Source of the DNA: Dichetophora obliterata
Taxonomy: Eukaryota > Arthropoda > Insecta > Diptera > Sciomyzidae
Length of the DNA stretch: 64,000 nucleotides
Direction of reading: 5' to 3'
Assembly: GCA_963920525.1 (NCBI GenBank)
Contig: OY986436.1
Coordinates: 28,967,318 to 29,031,317, forward strand
Position numbers and translations under genes: made by a program. The notes under the pieces are model-generated. The model made no database searches. It saw only the letters and a program-made list of their open reading frames with translations, and was not told the origin of the DNA. Of this stretch, positions 45,649 through 56,734 are shown piece by piece (position 1 is the stretch's first letter; each line of letters begins with the position of its first letter).

Positions 45649-46964
45649 CATGGTTGCTCATATTCGAAGTGCCCATTTTATTTTTAAATAAATCAAAGAA
45701 ACCACAATTGTTTGTCTGTTCGTCATAAATATCATTTAATTGGGTTCAAGTAGATTTGCTTACATTATTTCTTGAATATGATATCTCGTAAATGGTCGCC
45801 ATTGGCCTCTACGACATATTGTGCCCGTTTTGCAGCATTTTCCATGGTTTTCTTCAACATTTCGATGGGAATGGCGGTTATTCCTTGACGGATGTTGGTT
45901 TTCAGCTCTTCTAGGGTCTTTGGCTTGTTGACGTAAACCTTTGATTTCAAATAACCCCACAAAAAGAAGTCTGGAGGCGTTAAATCTGGTGATCTTGGCG
46001 GCCAATCGAAATCACCATTTTTTGAAATCAAGCGGCCAGGGAACAATTGCTTCAAAAAATCGATTGTAGTGCGGCTTGTGTGTGGTGGCGCGCCGTCTTG
46101 TTGAAACCAGTAGTGCCTGATACGCTTTCGACGTACGATTGGCATGAAAAAATTGTTTATCATATCGCGATAACGCTCCTGATTGACAGTAACTCTGTGG
46201 CCATTATCATCTTCGAAAAAGAACGGCCCAATAAGCATTTTAGCACAAACGCCGCACCAAACAGTGACTTTTGCATCGTGAAGAGGTACCTCTTGAATCT
46301 CTTGTGGATTTTCAGTGGCATAAATACGGCAATTTTGTTTGTTTACCGTTCCGTTCAACTGAAAATGAGCTTCATCGCTCATGATAATTTTATGCCAAAA
46401 TTGCTCGTCTTCTTCAGCCATTTCGATGACTCTTTGGGCCCATTCCAATCGACGTGGCTTATCGGTAGGCAACAATTTGTTTACCAATTGAATTTTGTAC
46501 GGAAACAAATTCAAATCAACACGTAAAATTCGTTGTAAAGTGGATCGGGGAATGCCGAGCTGCTGAGAACGGCGATTTTGGGATGTTGTTGGTGACTGCT
46601 CAATACTGGCTCGTACGGCTGCAATTTTCTCATCCGATCGCCTTGGTCGCTTTTTTTTTGGCCTCTTTGGGTTACCAAGAGTATTACCAGTTGTAAATCT
46701 TTCATACAAACGATAAATTGTTTTCTTGGAAGGCGCACTTTTCACTTTATTTATTTTTTTGAAAGCACGTTGAGTTTTCACTATTGACTTGTTTTGTTGA
46801 ATGTAAACTTCAACAATTTTAGAGCGTTCGCGTGGCGTGTACTGTTCCATTGTAAACATTTGCTTGGAATGACGTTTCAAACGCGGTATGTCATTAGTCG
46901 ATTTGGCATCACTGCGGAAAGTTACAGTGTTGCTATATGGGCGCTTCGAATAAGGGCTACCCTG
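45649..46964 (-). mobile_element. rosa-like (DD41D) Tc1/mariner element
   Basis: Imperfect terminal inverted repeats of about 26 bp, CATGGTTGCTCATATTCGAA at 45649 and, on the minus strand, CAGGGTAGCCCTTATTCGAA at 46964, enclose one open transposase gene. TA follows the right end (46965-46966), but the left flank reads TT, so the TA duplication is not clean. The length (1316 bp) is normal for mariner-family elements. The LINE endonuclease frame reads into both ends, which confirms an insertion. Confidence 0.85.
45765..46880 (-). CDS. Tc1/mariner transposase, DD41D (rosa-like), intact frame
   Basis: A 371-residue open frame with no internal stop. The N-terminal 110 residues are a paired helix-turn-helix of DUF4817 type (MEQYTPRERSKIVEVYIQQN, then KKTIYRLYERFTTGNTLGNP and a basic KRPKKKRPRR stretch). 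The catalytic core shows MSDEAHFQLNG (first Asp), WFQQDGAPPHT (second Asp) and RSPDLTPPDFFLWGYLKSKV (third Asp). Counting between the second Asp and the Asp of PPDFF gives 41 residues, which places it in the DD41D group that includes rosa. Transposases of this kind cut element ends and reinsert at TA. The start could be the first Met or the Met before EQYTPRE, ten residues on. All three acidic residues and the HTH are present, so activity is conceivable but unproven; the left flank lacks TA. Confidence 0.9.
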   Translation of the reverse strand: MKRHSKQMFTMEQYTPRERSKIVEVYIQQNKSIVKTQRAFKKINKVKSAPSKKTIYRLYERFTTGNTLGNPKRPKKKRPRRSDEKIAAVRASIEQSPTTSQNRRSQQLGIPRSTLQRILRVDLNLFPYKIQLVNKLLPTDKPRRLEWAQRVIEMAEEDEQFWHKIIMSDEAHFQLNGTVNKQNCRIYATENPQEIQEVPLHDAKVTVWCGVCAKMLIGPFFFEDDNGHRVTVNQERYRDMINNFFMPIVRRKRIRHYWFQQDGAPPHTSRTTIDFLKQLFPGRLISKNGDFDWPPRSPDLTPPDFFLWGYLKSKVYVNKPKTLEELKTNIRQGITAIPIEMLKKTMENAAKRAQYVVEANGDHLRDIIFKK

Positions 46965-47400
46965 TATTTACTAAATTGAGACCGAATTCAGATAAAATGT
47001 CAAGAAATTTTCTTGACACGCTATAGCTATGCAGCAGATTTATATTAAAATCACCACATAAAACAAAATGTTCATAGTCGATAATACAGTAAGACAATGT
47101 TGCAAACAAGCACTCAAGACTACAAAGACGACTAGGATTATACACACAGGACATTAGAACTTTACTATGGTTACTACCTGACAACTCAACGTTTAAAAAC
47201 TCAACACCAGATTGACACGACATGCTAAGAATTTTGGTTTTTAGATAATTTTTGCAGTAGATAGCAATCTCACCGCCTCTTTTATCAAGTCTATCATGAC
47301 GTAGCAGTTGATAATTTTTAACATTATAGTAGGAACTACTTACTTCCTCATTAAACCAGATTTCAGTAACGCATTCGAATTGCACATCTTTGAACACCAA
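46957..47400 (-). pseudogene. LINE ORF2, endonuclease domain (middle)
   Basis: Minus-strand frame with CVTEIWFNEEV, DKRGGEIAIYCKNYL and VLCGDFNINLL, the E-T/I-W, GG-A-Y and GDFN motifs of apurinic-type endonucleases that nick the genomic target. It is cut on one side by the mariner element and on the other by the AT-rich insert. The frame runs four residues into the mariner end before stopping. Confidence 0.85.
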
Positions 47401-47575
47401 AACAAGGAAGGGGGAGAAAAGGAAAAAAAAAAATTATAAAAAATAAAAAAATAAAAAATAAATACCTGTTAGAATAAGTTAATTAATAAATTTGTAAAAA
47501 CCTGTTAGAATAAGTAAATTGCCTTGGTTGGCCAATAAATAAATAAATAAATAAATAAAAAATAAATAAATATTA
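47401..47575. repeat. AT-rich insert with (AATA)n inside the LINE
   Basis: About 175 bp containing A-runs, CCTGTTAGAATAAGT twice (47466 and 47503) and an AATA microsatellite (47538-47572). It separates HFNARSLNGFKIDYVKHVFE from the rest of the endonuclease. It may be the 3' end of another retroelement (the minus strand reads GGCCAACCAAGGCAATTTAC just after the repeat). Confidence 0.6.
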
Positions 47576-47991
47576 CGTCAACAGAGGAGTCTTCAAATAC
47601 GTGCTTTACATAATCAATTTTAAAGCCATTCAGGCTTCGCGCATTAAAATGCACGACTTTTAAGCCTGAACGCTGTTTGCATAAAATTTCCACAACTGTT
47701 TTATGATTTTCATATGCGACAGAATCAGATGTACCTACATATATCTGGCATAAGATTAAGTTAGAGCAATCCTGCCAGAATTTAGCGAGTACGAAAGAGA
47801 TGCTAAGTAAAAGTGTAAAGTTAAAGTTGAAAGAAATGAAAGGAGATGATTTAGACAATAAAAGCAATATAAATAATAATAGCAAAAGTATAAAATTAAA
47901 GTTGAAAGAGATGAAAAGAGTTAATTTAGAAAATAAAAGCAATAATACTAATAATAATAATAACTTCAACATATAAAAAACAGCCACACTA
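47576..47991 (-). pseudogene. LINE ORF2, N-terminal endonuclease and leader
   Basis: Minus-strand frame carrying LKVVHFNARSLNGFKIDYVK, the N-terminal N-A-(R/N)-S-L motif of the endonuclease, preceded by a leucine- and phenylalanine-rich stretch from a TAATAA-type simple repeat. The true ORF2 start was not determined. Confidence 0.7.
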
Positions 47992-48429
47992 CTAATTTGC
48001 ATTGGTGTCATCAGAAACAGATAATGTTGTGGGTAGTTCAGCTTCGTTGTTAATTTTAATACAGTCGCCGTTTTTAGATCGCCTGATGTACACACTCCCT
48101 CGACGAGCGAACGCATTAAAAATTGCTTTTCTACGCTTACATGCGATTGCCGTTTGCAGTAATTTTCTTTTATCGATAGGGAGACTCTCGTGCAGGTAAA
48201 CATTATTATCAGAGTCAAGACTAGCATCTCTGAGGTTAATAGCTTTTTCAACTCGCCTCCGATAGTCGCCAAAAGCCTTCAAAGCACGATTGCGATCAAA
48301 GGGCGTGTAGAACTTAACTATTACTATAGGATTTGCGTTGTTCGATGTAGGCTTGATTCTGAAAATATCCCTTAGCTGGGGTGACAAAAATTCAATAGAT
48401 CGACATATGAGATTGAAAGTACTTTTCAA
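47992..48429 (-). pseudogene. LINE ORF1, C-terminal part
   Basis: A 145-residue frame with PIVIVKFYTPFDRNRALKAF, VYLHESLPIDKRKLLQTA, FARRGSVYIRRSKNGDCIKI. This pattern (V-V-F-ref-R, L-(N/H)ESL, LL--A, V-(V/I)R-DG--I-I) is that of CR1/Jockey-group ORF1 nucleic-acid-binding chaperones. The N-terminal part with coiled coil or zinc finger is absent because the element stops at the MITE boundary near 48430. Confidence 0.7.
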
Positions 48430-48519
48430 GCTACCTAAATGCTTCCTAAATTAGGAAGCACTACCTTATCGGTACTATTTAGTTTAGGTTGCATTTAGAT
48501 CAATTCGCACACAGCCTTA

Positions 48520-51500
48520 ATTCTTTACGCTGCTTTACCTTTAGTACAAATGAAAGCCTTTTTTTCATTTTATTTGCGTGAGTTGATATTGAAGGATCCA
48601 TAGTAAAAGCATTAAAAACTTTTGAGCCGCTTTTAGTACGGTTTGTCCATAATCTTTTCCACTTCTATGCTTTTTCAATAGTCAAAGTTTTGTTAAGGGT
48701 TTTTATATTGTTTTTAATGTGAAATATGAACGTGGAATTCACGTGTTTTGCTAGGAACCGTATTAAAAGTAGACTTTATTTGCAATATTCGTACAGTAAA
48801 AGATTTTAACAATCAATATCTAAAGAAATTTGACGATACTGTTATCTTGGAATAAATATTTACAAGTTTCTTCAGGATCAGTTTATTTAAGCCTACTTAA
48901 TATATATGTATTGTTTAAATTATTCTAGTAATTTTTATAATAATACTAAGAATCAAATTTAATAAAATGCTGGTTGTCCGTTTTCTCCGTTTTCTCCTTC
49001 CACATTTTGGCTACTTTAAAAAAATATCTATTAAAGCATAACAAAGCCATACCTATGTCCCCTGCGTGCTAATGGGTTAAAGTAACCACCTTTGAAATGC
49101 AGCATTAAAAAATCATTCATGCAATAAAATACTAAAAACTGAGTGGTTGACATAAAAACAACGCGTTCAAATAATTTATGACAAACAACTCATGATTGAA
49201 AATGTTTTCGAATGGCTTCTGTGCTTCCAGCTCAGCCAGCTCAAGCTTGTTATCCTAATTATCCTTGCCATAAGATATGCAGTTGCCAGTGAGCAAACAA
49301 CAACATGGACAATCATTTCTCAAAATGCACCAAAAAAAAAAAACAAGACCAAATTAAAATCGTATGGCAACGCCCGCTGTTGGCTTGTTGAGCGAATCGT
49401 GAGTTCGCATGCTAGTTAGTTGCTCGCATGCAACAGTATTCTACAAACGTTCAGATGTCAAAGTAAAATGCTCACGTGATGCAAAATCTTTTTTTGAATT
49501 TTTACATTTTTGCATTCTATATATATTGTTTTTATTGTTTTTCTTTACTTTGCATCGCGTGCAATTTTTAAATGTTCTTGTTTTTCTTTGTTTTTGTCAC
49601 TAAAAAAGAATAAAAAATAAGGAGTAACTTTTAAAAAAATTATTTTTATATAAGTTGAATGTGTTTTGTACATTGCAACCTGCTGCTTGTAGGTACTTCA
49701 CCTGCATCAAAACGATGCCATTTTCCCCCCCTGAAACAATGTGCCGCTATTCATAGTTAATTCCCACACCGCTCCAACGCTTCAATGAACATGTCTGCTT
49801 GTGATGTGATGAGGTTTTTGCTGTGCTGACATGCAAGTGCAACATGCATGCTGTGCTCCCTGTAACCTCGTACACGTTGGCGTCATCATAGTTCCAGCGA
49901 CTACAAAAACAACAGCAACTGAACGAAAACATAGTAACCATAAAACCGCCGCCAACTTCATGGCATTCCTATGCTATGTTTAAGGCATCAACTTGGTTGG
50001 TCTAAGCCGAAGTTGTTGGCCGCTACACTTTAAACGCCTTCGATGGTTTTTTCTACCTATAAGATCAGCTGACAGCTTGTGTGACTAGAAAGGCTTTCAT
50101 TGTTGTTTTTGTTCCCTTTGTTGTAAGATTTGTAGAATTTTATTAAAAAGGTTGTATTAAAATTGAACTATTAAAAAGATACTTTGGTTTAAGAACATTT
50201 TAAAAACTGAGACTAAACATTTTTTATTAACCGTAAATATTATTTTAAAATCGTTTGTAAAATATTAGTTAGTTGTCCATAGATATACGCAAAGCTGCTG
50301 AAAGTAGAGCCTATACTCCCCAAATATGAATATAACGTGGCAGTTCCGTAGCTAAGGGAGAGTGTTTAGGTTTCAAACACCCCCCTTTGAGATCAGAAGG
50401 CATAACCGATTTAAAAATGATTAATAGAAAACCTGTTGAAAAACTCTTTGTAGCGTCAAAAAATAATTATTTTAGTAACAAAATTTCAGCATTGCCAAAT
50501 AAAAATATTTAGAATCCAAATATAATTTCCATAAGAAGTGCATTTATTTCTGGGTATTAATCGAAATCGCACATGTATAAAGCTTTAAAAGTTGATTTCT
50601 CTTGAGGTATACAAACTACAGTGAATTTTCAAAAGAAAGCAATAGCGAAATCTTACCGAACCTTTTAAAAGTCAACATTACAATAAATTTTAATGCATTT
50701 TAATAGTGTTTAAAAATATTGTTTTTGCGTTACATGTTAAAAAAATCTGTTGGCACAATTTTAGCGCTATTAAAAAATTTTTCTTTAATTATTTTTAGTA
50801 AAAAGAAATGCATTCATTCTCCAATAGATGGCTTAAGTAATCTATATCTCGCGTTGTATAAGTAGATACGATCACAATGTGGCGTAAGAAAGATAAGATT
50901 TCGTACTAAAAACACTTTTCCAGACTGTTTTGCGATTGTTTGACTCAGTTTTGTTTAAGCCTTGTTGTTAAAGTTGGACACCAGCAAAGAAAAAATACGC
51001 CATATTTCAAAATTTTTCTACGATAAAAGCGAAAACGAATGTTTTAACCCATAATTAACTTATCACCCATCAGCTGTCATTTAAGCCGATCATCATGTAA
51101 AGAATTGCATATTTGCGGCTCACTTCAAAATATTTCAAACAAACCATTCTTAATTAACAACTGCATGTTTTAAGTCCCTAACATTTCAAGCTTGTTCTTA
51201 TTCCAGCTAACAGCACTGTACCCACCGAATGAATGTATGACTGGCGAATTGTTCTTTTCAAAGCCTAATCCGCTTAACGTGTTTCAGCATTTGAAATGTC
51301 AAATTCACACAAAGGAATGTGTCAAAAATCAACTAGAATCCGGCATGACAAACAAGAAAAAAATAAAAATATGAAAAGAGTAGAATACATCACAATTGAG
51401 TAATGCCAATTATGATATTTCTCACATGCTATCTCACTTACTTTTAAATACTCACTGCTCACTCGCACACTCAATCTATTTCAATGCTATTTCATAAGTC

Positions 51501-52290
51501 ATTCAGCTGAGAACTAATACACGAAATTCTATGTAAGCGGGTAATGTAAAAAAGTCAATTTCCGTAACGGGAATGTCACAAAAAATCAAACAAAGACCGA
51601 TATAAAAAAAAATTGTGTCAAAGTGAGGTCCATTGTTAACAGGAAGCAGCAAGAAGGAAAAAAAATTAAAAGAAAAAATAAGCTGCGCAGATAAAAACTA
51701 TGACGTTCCTGCGTAAATTGGTTACATAAAAAAAATGAATAGAAAAAAAACCGTAACGAACAGTCCATTTTGAGCTCATGGCAATCAATATTTTGCTATT
51801 GGCAGATATGTCAATCATCGCTCTGGTGAACGTTCAGCGTCGCCGAACAATTTAAGGCAATTTTTAAGAGCTTGAAAGGATATTGAGTGAAAGATTGACC
51901 TAAGAATAAAAGCGTGGAAAACATGTTCTGCAAAGGCCACAAAAACTTTTATAAATATTTTTTGAAAGTATTAACTTTTGGTTACACTAAGTTACCTACT
52001 CGCAAAATTTTAAATATATATAGTAATTATATATGAAATAAATAAAATAATAAGCATTTGCTGATCCTTCAAAATTGGAAATTAGAATTGCTGGAGGAAG
52101 ATATTTAGATTAAAAATTATGTATTGTCAAATGTCTTACTTTTGAAGACAGTAGAACTATCAAACCAAGTACCTTTTGCATTACAGAAAATTTCAAAAGT
52201 ACGTTATGGCAATGGTTTTTTAATTAAAATCAAACGAATTCAGCATTATGTTCACGAAATTCTAAAATATTAGAAAATGTATATATACTG
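48520..52290. other. non-coding stretch
   Basis: No gene recognised. 49180-50100 is more GC-balanced than its surroundings and might be host intergenic DNA. The short frames there show no domain. Nothing distinct is seen between 50100 and 52290. Confidence 0.4.
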
Positions 52291-52295
52291 GCTCC

Positions 52296-53368
52296 TAGAG
52301 ATCCCGGGAACCCGATCTTTCTTAAGACCCGAATATCTCGGGATTATTCGATTCGAGTCCCGGGATAGTTGAAAAGAATTTTTTTAATAGCTAATAATAT
52401 TTTTCAAAATAGCATCACAAATATCCCCCTTTCAACGAACAACGATCGAACTAACAAACGTTGAAGCGGTGCTTCTTCTCAACAGGTCTTACATGCAATA
52501 AATATGGTCTAAGTAAGGGGATAACACCATTAATGATTTAATTTCTTAAAGATCGTATTTTGGTCAAAAGAAGGAATAACTTTGCTGAGCTCTAAATAGA
52601 AAGGGTGTTGTATTTATTTTTTACTTAAACGTATTGACTTTATTATTTTAATTTAAATGTACTATAGCATATAATTGAAGGGAGGTTTTAAGCCAAAGCA
52701 GTTAAAATTAATGCATATTCTAGAAATGTTTTCTAAAAATTTTTATTACATAGACAAAAAATTTAATTTGCATGTTAATTTAACTTCATCAGCGTCTCCA
52801 GATCGCCTGAAAATTAAATGCTTTCGAAAAAGACTTGAATGCCAAAATGGAAAATTAAGAAAATTACGAAGTGTGGAAAAAAATGGAAAAATTTACATTA
52901 TTTTTGACCAAATTGTTGCGTGTAAAACTTAGACAAATTTTCCAAGACGCTCATGTTGGCTAATTCAAGGATAATTGAATCAATCTAAAAAATTAAATTT
53001 TCAAAAAATTATTGTTTAAATAGTGATATAAAACAATTTTATGTAGGCGGTTACTGCTAAGCCAAATATATGTATTTGTACATGTATTACAAAAGCTATG
53101 TTATAAATTACTGAGGGTATATGATTGTCAAATTTTGTGTTGTTTTTTTTTGTGGTTGAATTGGTGCAAATTATAGTTCTTTGTTATATCAATTCGATAT
53201 AGAATATGTACTATAATAGAATAGAAGTGAATGTGTTGCAATTTTTGGCAAAAAAAAATAACGAAATAAAAACTTCTTGAGTTTTGGGACGATCCCGGGA
53301 TCCCGAGATTGTATTTTCAGAACCCGAAAATCCCGGTATCGCAAAAACTCCAAAAATTGACATCCCTA
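52296..53368. mobile_element. hAT-type non-autonomous element (1073 bp), CCCGGGAT family
   Basis: Ends are TAGAGATCCCGGGAAC on the left and TAGGGATGTCAATTTTTGG (minus strand) on the right. The flanks CTGGCTCC and CTGGCAAC agree at six of eight. Subterminal CCCGGGAT-type words: AGATCCCGGGAACCCGAT, ATCTCGGGATT and AGTCCCGGGATAG on the left, GATCCCGGGATCCCGAGATT and AAAATCCCGGTATCG on the right. An 85-residue frame at 52675-52932 is AT-rich and basic with no recognised domain, though it might be a decayed exon. Confidence 0.72.
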
Positions 53369-53955
53369 CTGGCAACTCAGCAAGAATTAATTTCTTTCAG
53401 AAATACAATACTTTATCCAACAATTGACTTCAATTAGTTTTGGGGCCCATAAAACTGTTACAGCAACCGAAAATCAATTCTTTTTCTTACTTATTTTGAA
53501 CGTATTCAGAAAGCTTTAAGACTATTTTTACTGAAAATTGTTGTAGTTATAAGCACAAACGTCCGTAGAGATGAGAAGTAAAAATGCACCTTGCTCATAG
53601 CAGCTTCGACATAAAAATCTTTTCTATTAGATAAAATAGCTCTTTTGGAAATTTTGTATAAAGTTAAATCAATATATTAAAGACTTTACTGCAAAAACTT
53701 ATTTGTTAATTGTGTCGGCAAACTTAATCAGAATATAAATGAAAGTTTTAAATCATTTTGTGTGGAAAACATTAACATTTTTAAATAATTTAAATAAAAT
53801 TTTGTAAATAAAGAACTGACATCAATATTGACAGTAATCAATACAGTTGGCATCAGTTGTTCAAAACTCACATTTATATATAAAAATAGTGATTCTTCGC
53901 ACAAACAAAGATGCGCAAGATGCCGAGACAATTTCAAAAAAATTATAAAAAAAAT
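53369..53955. other. AT-rich non-coding stretch
   Basis: Nothing recognised. Confidence 0.4.
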
Positions 53956-54140
53956 CTAAAAAAAATAAAATGGTAGAAATTAATAAAGAAAACATTAGTA
54001 CAAACAGTTATAAGAAAAGTTGTAGAAATAGTAGTAAAAAAGTAATTTGAATAGAACAAATAAAATAGTTGTAGATAAAATCAGTAAGTACTAGCAGTAG
54101 AAATAGCAGTACAAAATTTTGGAAAGCAAAATAGTAGGAA

Positions 54141-55750
54141 ATAGTAATAGTAATAGTAATAGTAATAGTAATAGTAATAGTAATAGTAATAGTAATAGTA
54201 ATAGTAATAGTAATAGTAATAGTAATAGTAATAGTAATAGTAATAGTAATAGTAATAGTAATAGTAATAGTAATAGTAATAGTAATAGTAATAGTAATAG
54301 TAATAGTAATAGTAATAGTAATAGTAATAGTAATAGTAATAGTAATAGTAATAGTAATAGTAATAGTAATAGTAAAAGTAAAAGTAAAAGTAATAGTAAT
54401 AGTAATAGTAATAGTAATAGTAATAGTAATAGTAATAGTAATAGTAATAGTAATAGTAATAGTAATAGTAATAGTAATAGTAATAGTAATAGTAATAGTA
54501 ATAGTAATAGTAATAGTAATAGTAATAGTAATAGTAATAGTAATAGTAATAGTAATAGTAATAGTAATAGTAATAGTAATAGTAATAGTAATAGTAATAG
54601 TAATAGTAATAGTAATAGTAATAGTAATAGTAATAGTAATAGTAATAGTAATAGTAATAGTAATAGTAATAGTAATAGTAATAGTAATAGTAATAGTAAT
54701 AGTAATAGTAATAGTAATAGTAATAGTAATAGTAATAGTAATAGTAATAGTAATAGTAATAGTAATAGTAATAGTAATAGTAATAGTAATAGTAATAGTA
54801 ATAGTAATAGTAATAGTAATAGTAATAGTAATAGTAATAGTAATAGTAATAGTAATAGTAATAGTAATAGTAATAGTAATAGTAATAGTAATAGTAATAG
54901 TAATAGTAATAGTAATAGTAATAGTAATAGTAATAGTAATAGTAATAGTAATAGTAATAGTAATAGTAATAGTAATAGTAATAGTAATAGTAATAGTAAT
55001 AGTAATAGTAATAGTAATAGTAATAGTAATAGTAATAGTAATAGTAATAGTAATAGTAATAGTAATAGTAATAGTAATAGTAATAGTAATAGTAATAGTA
55101 ATAGTAATAGTAATAGTAATAGTAATAGTAATAGTAATAGTAATAGTAATAGTAATAGTAATAGTAATAGTAATAGTAATAGTAATAGTAAAAGTAAAAG
55201 TAAAAGTAATAGTAATAGTAATAGTAATAGTAATAGTAATAGTAATAGTAATAGTAATAGTAATAGTAATAGTAATAGTAATAGTAATAGTAATAGTAAT
55301 AGTAATAGTAATAGTAATAGTAATAGTAATAGTAATAGTAATAGTAATAGTAATAGTAATAGTAATAGTAATAGTAATAGTAATAGTAATAGTAATAGTA
55401 ATAGTAATAGTAATAGTAATAGTAATAGTAATAGTAATAGTAATAGTAATAGTAATAGTAATAGTAATAGTAATAGTAATAGTAATAGTAATAGTAATAG
55501 TAATAGTAATAGTAATAGTAATAGTAATAGTAATAGTAATAGTAATAGTAATAGTAATAGTAATAGTAATAGTAATAGTAATAGTAATAGTAATAGTAAT
55601 AGTAATAGTAATAGTAATAGTAATAGTAATAGTAATAGTAATAGTAATAGTAATAGTAATAGTAATAGTAATAGTAATAGTAATAGTAATAGTAATAGTA
55701 ATAGTAATAGTAATAGTAATAGTAATAGTAATAGTAATAGTAATAGTAAT
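54141..55750. repeat. TAGTAA hexamer array (about 268 units)
   Basis: A near-perfect 6-bp tandem repeat of 1.6 kb, open in several frames (Ser-Asn on plus, Tyr or Leu runs on minus), so the long frames are artefacts. The only variation is two identical runs of three AGTAAA units, at 54371-54388 and 55187-55204, exactly 816 bp (136 units) apart. The array is flanked by degenerate AGTAGAAATAGTAG sequence. Confidence 0.95.
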
Positions 55751-55859
55751 ATAAAAATATCATAATACACTTAACTATCATATTAACTTCAACATCCCTT
55801 ACTATTATTATAACTTAACATAACACCATAACAATACATATGTACTTACTATACATAAA

Positions 55860-56725
55860 AAGTTGAAAATAGTAGTAGAAAAAAAAAGCCAAACCTTATG
55901 TATAAATCTTGGTCGAAACAGAACTAGAAATAGTAAAAAGAATAAATAGAGGTCAAAATAGAACAAGAAAAAATGTTAGTAATAGTAGTAAAAATAGAAG
56001 TTAAATTAGTAGTACAAAAAAGTTCTTTAAAACATAGAAGAAAAAGTAGTAAAAAAGGTACCAGGAAATAGTAGTAGAAATAGTAGTAGAAAAAGAAGAA
56101 GAAAATAACAGTAGAAATATGCAGATCATACATTGCAATAATAAGCCCATCATCCCATATCATTATCAAATAGCATCATCATATCACACATCTTACAATA
56201 TCATCATTCTTAACGTAGTGAAAAAATAATAGTAGAAATAGTAGAACAAAATAGAGTAAAAAAGTAGCAGTAGAAATAAGAGCAAAAAAATACTATAAAT
56301 AATATCGGTACGTCCAACGTTTAAGTTGGTAACTGAAGATATCAAGTTTTTTAGGATAACTTTTTAAGTATTGTTTGAGTTATAAAAATAAAATTGAAAA
56401 CCAAAATTGGGTACAGAAATTTTTACTTCTATCTCTAATTTTTTAACCTCTGTACTTCAGTTTTATTCCTCTGTTTCCCTTGCAAAACAAAATCTTCACA
56501 TAAATGGACTCATTTCAAATTTTTAATTATTGAGTTACAAACTTATACGTTGGACTACTTTGGACTACGTCATATCATCTCACAAAAGAAATACAATAAA
56601 AGAAAATGCCCTTAAACTTTGCCATTACATCACTATCATATCACACCATCGTAGTAAAATTTTATAGTAGTAGTAGTAGACGAAAAAAGTAACATGCATA
56701 TTGATAGCAATAGTAGTAGAAATAG
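55860..56725. repeat. degenerate AGTAGAAATAGTA sequence next to the hexamer array
   Basis: Scattered AATAGTAGTAGAAATAGTAG, AGTAGTAAAAAAG and AGAAGAAGAAAA words recur at 55870-56110, 56220-56290 and 56665-56730, and similar words precede the array at 53960-54110. They probably represent the older, decayed shoulders of the same satellite. The unique sequence at 56290-56640 between them shows nothing recognisable. Confidence 0.65.
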
Positions 56726-56734
56726 TATACAATA

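Larger units (their letters stand above)
43085..48430 (-). mobile_element. CR1/Jockey-group LINE, interrupted
   Basis: Minus-strand non-LTR element: an ORF1 remnant, then apurinic endonuclease, then reverse transcriptase without RNase H, ending in a 3' UTR and a short CAAATA repeat tail (GTATTTGTATTTG at 43090-43105 on the plus strand). It sits inside a Harbinger MITE, and a DD41D mariner and an AT-rich insert sit inside it. The clade is inferred from the endonuclease, RT and ORF1 motifs. A target duplication was not recognised, and ORF1 appears 5'-truncated. Confidence 0.8.
43008..48516. mobile_element. Harbinger-type MITE split by a LINE
   Basis: GGCTGTGTGCAAATTGATCT at 43008 faces, at 48516 on the minus strand, GGCTGTGTGCGAATTGATCT. 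The match extends through AAATGC(T/A)ACCTAAACTAAA and GTGCTTCC. TTA flanks both ends (43005-43007 and 48517-48519), the PIF/Harbinger duplication. Without the inserted LINE (about 43085-48430) the MITE would be roughly 160 bp. Confidence 0.8.

Noticed and set aside
44923..46526. Plus-strand frames of 149 and 159 residues
   Set aside because: They lie antisense to the LINE ORF2 and to the mariner transposase, both of which have clear domain motifs.
52675..52932. 85-residue basic frame inside a hAT derivative
   Set aside because: AT-rich composition alone explains the Lys/Phe content. No BED finger or hAT dimerisation motif is visible.
54081..55781. Three long open frames of about 550 codons (Ser-Asn, poly-Tyr and poly-Leu)
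   Set aside because: They are the translation of one hexamer repeat whose unit has no stop in several frames on both strands. There is no start context, non-repeat domain or neighbouring gene.
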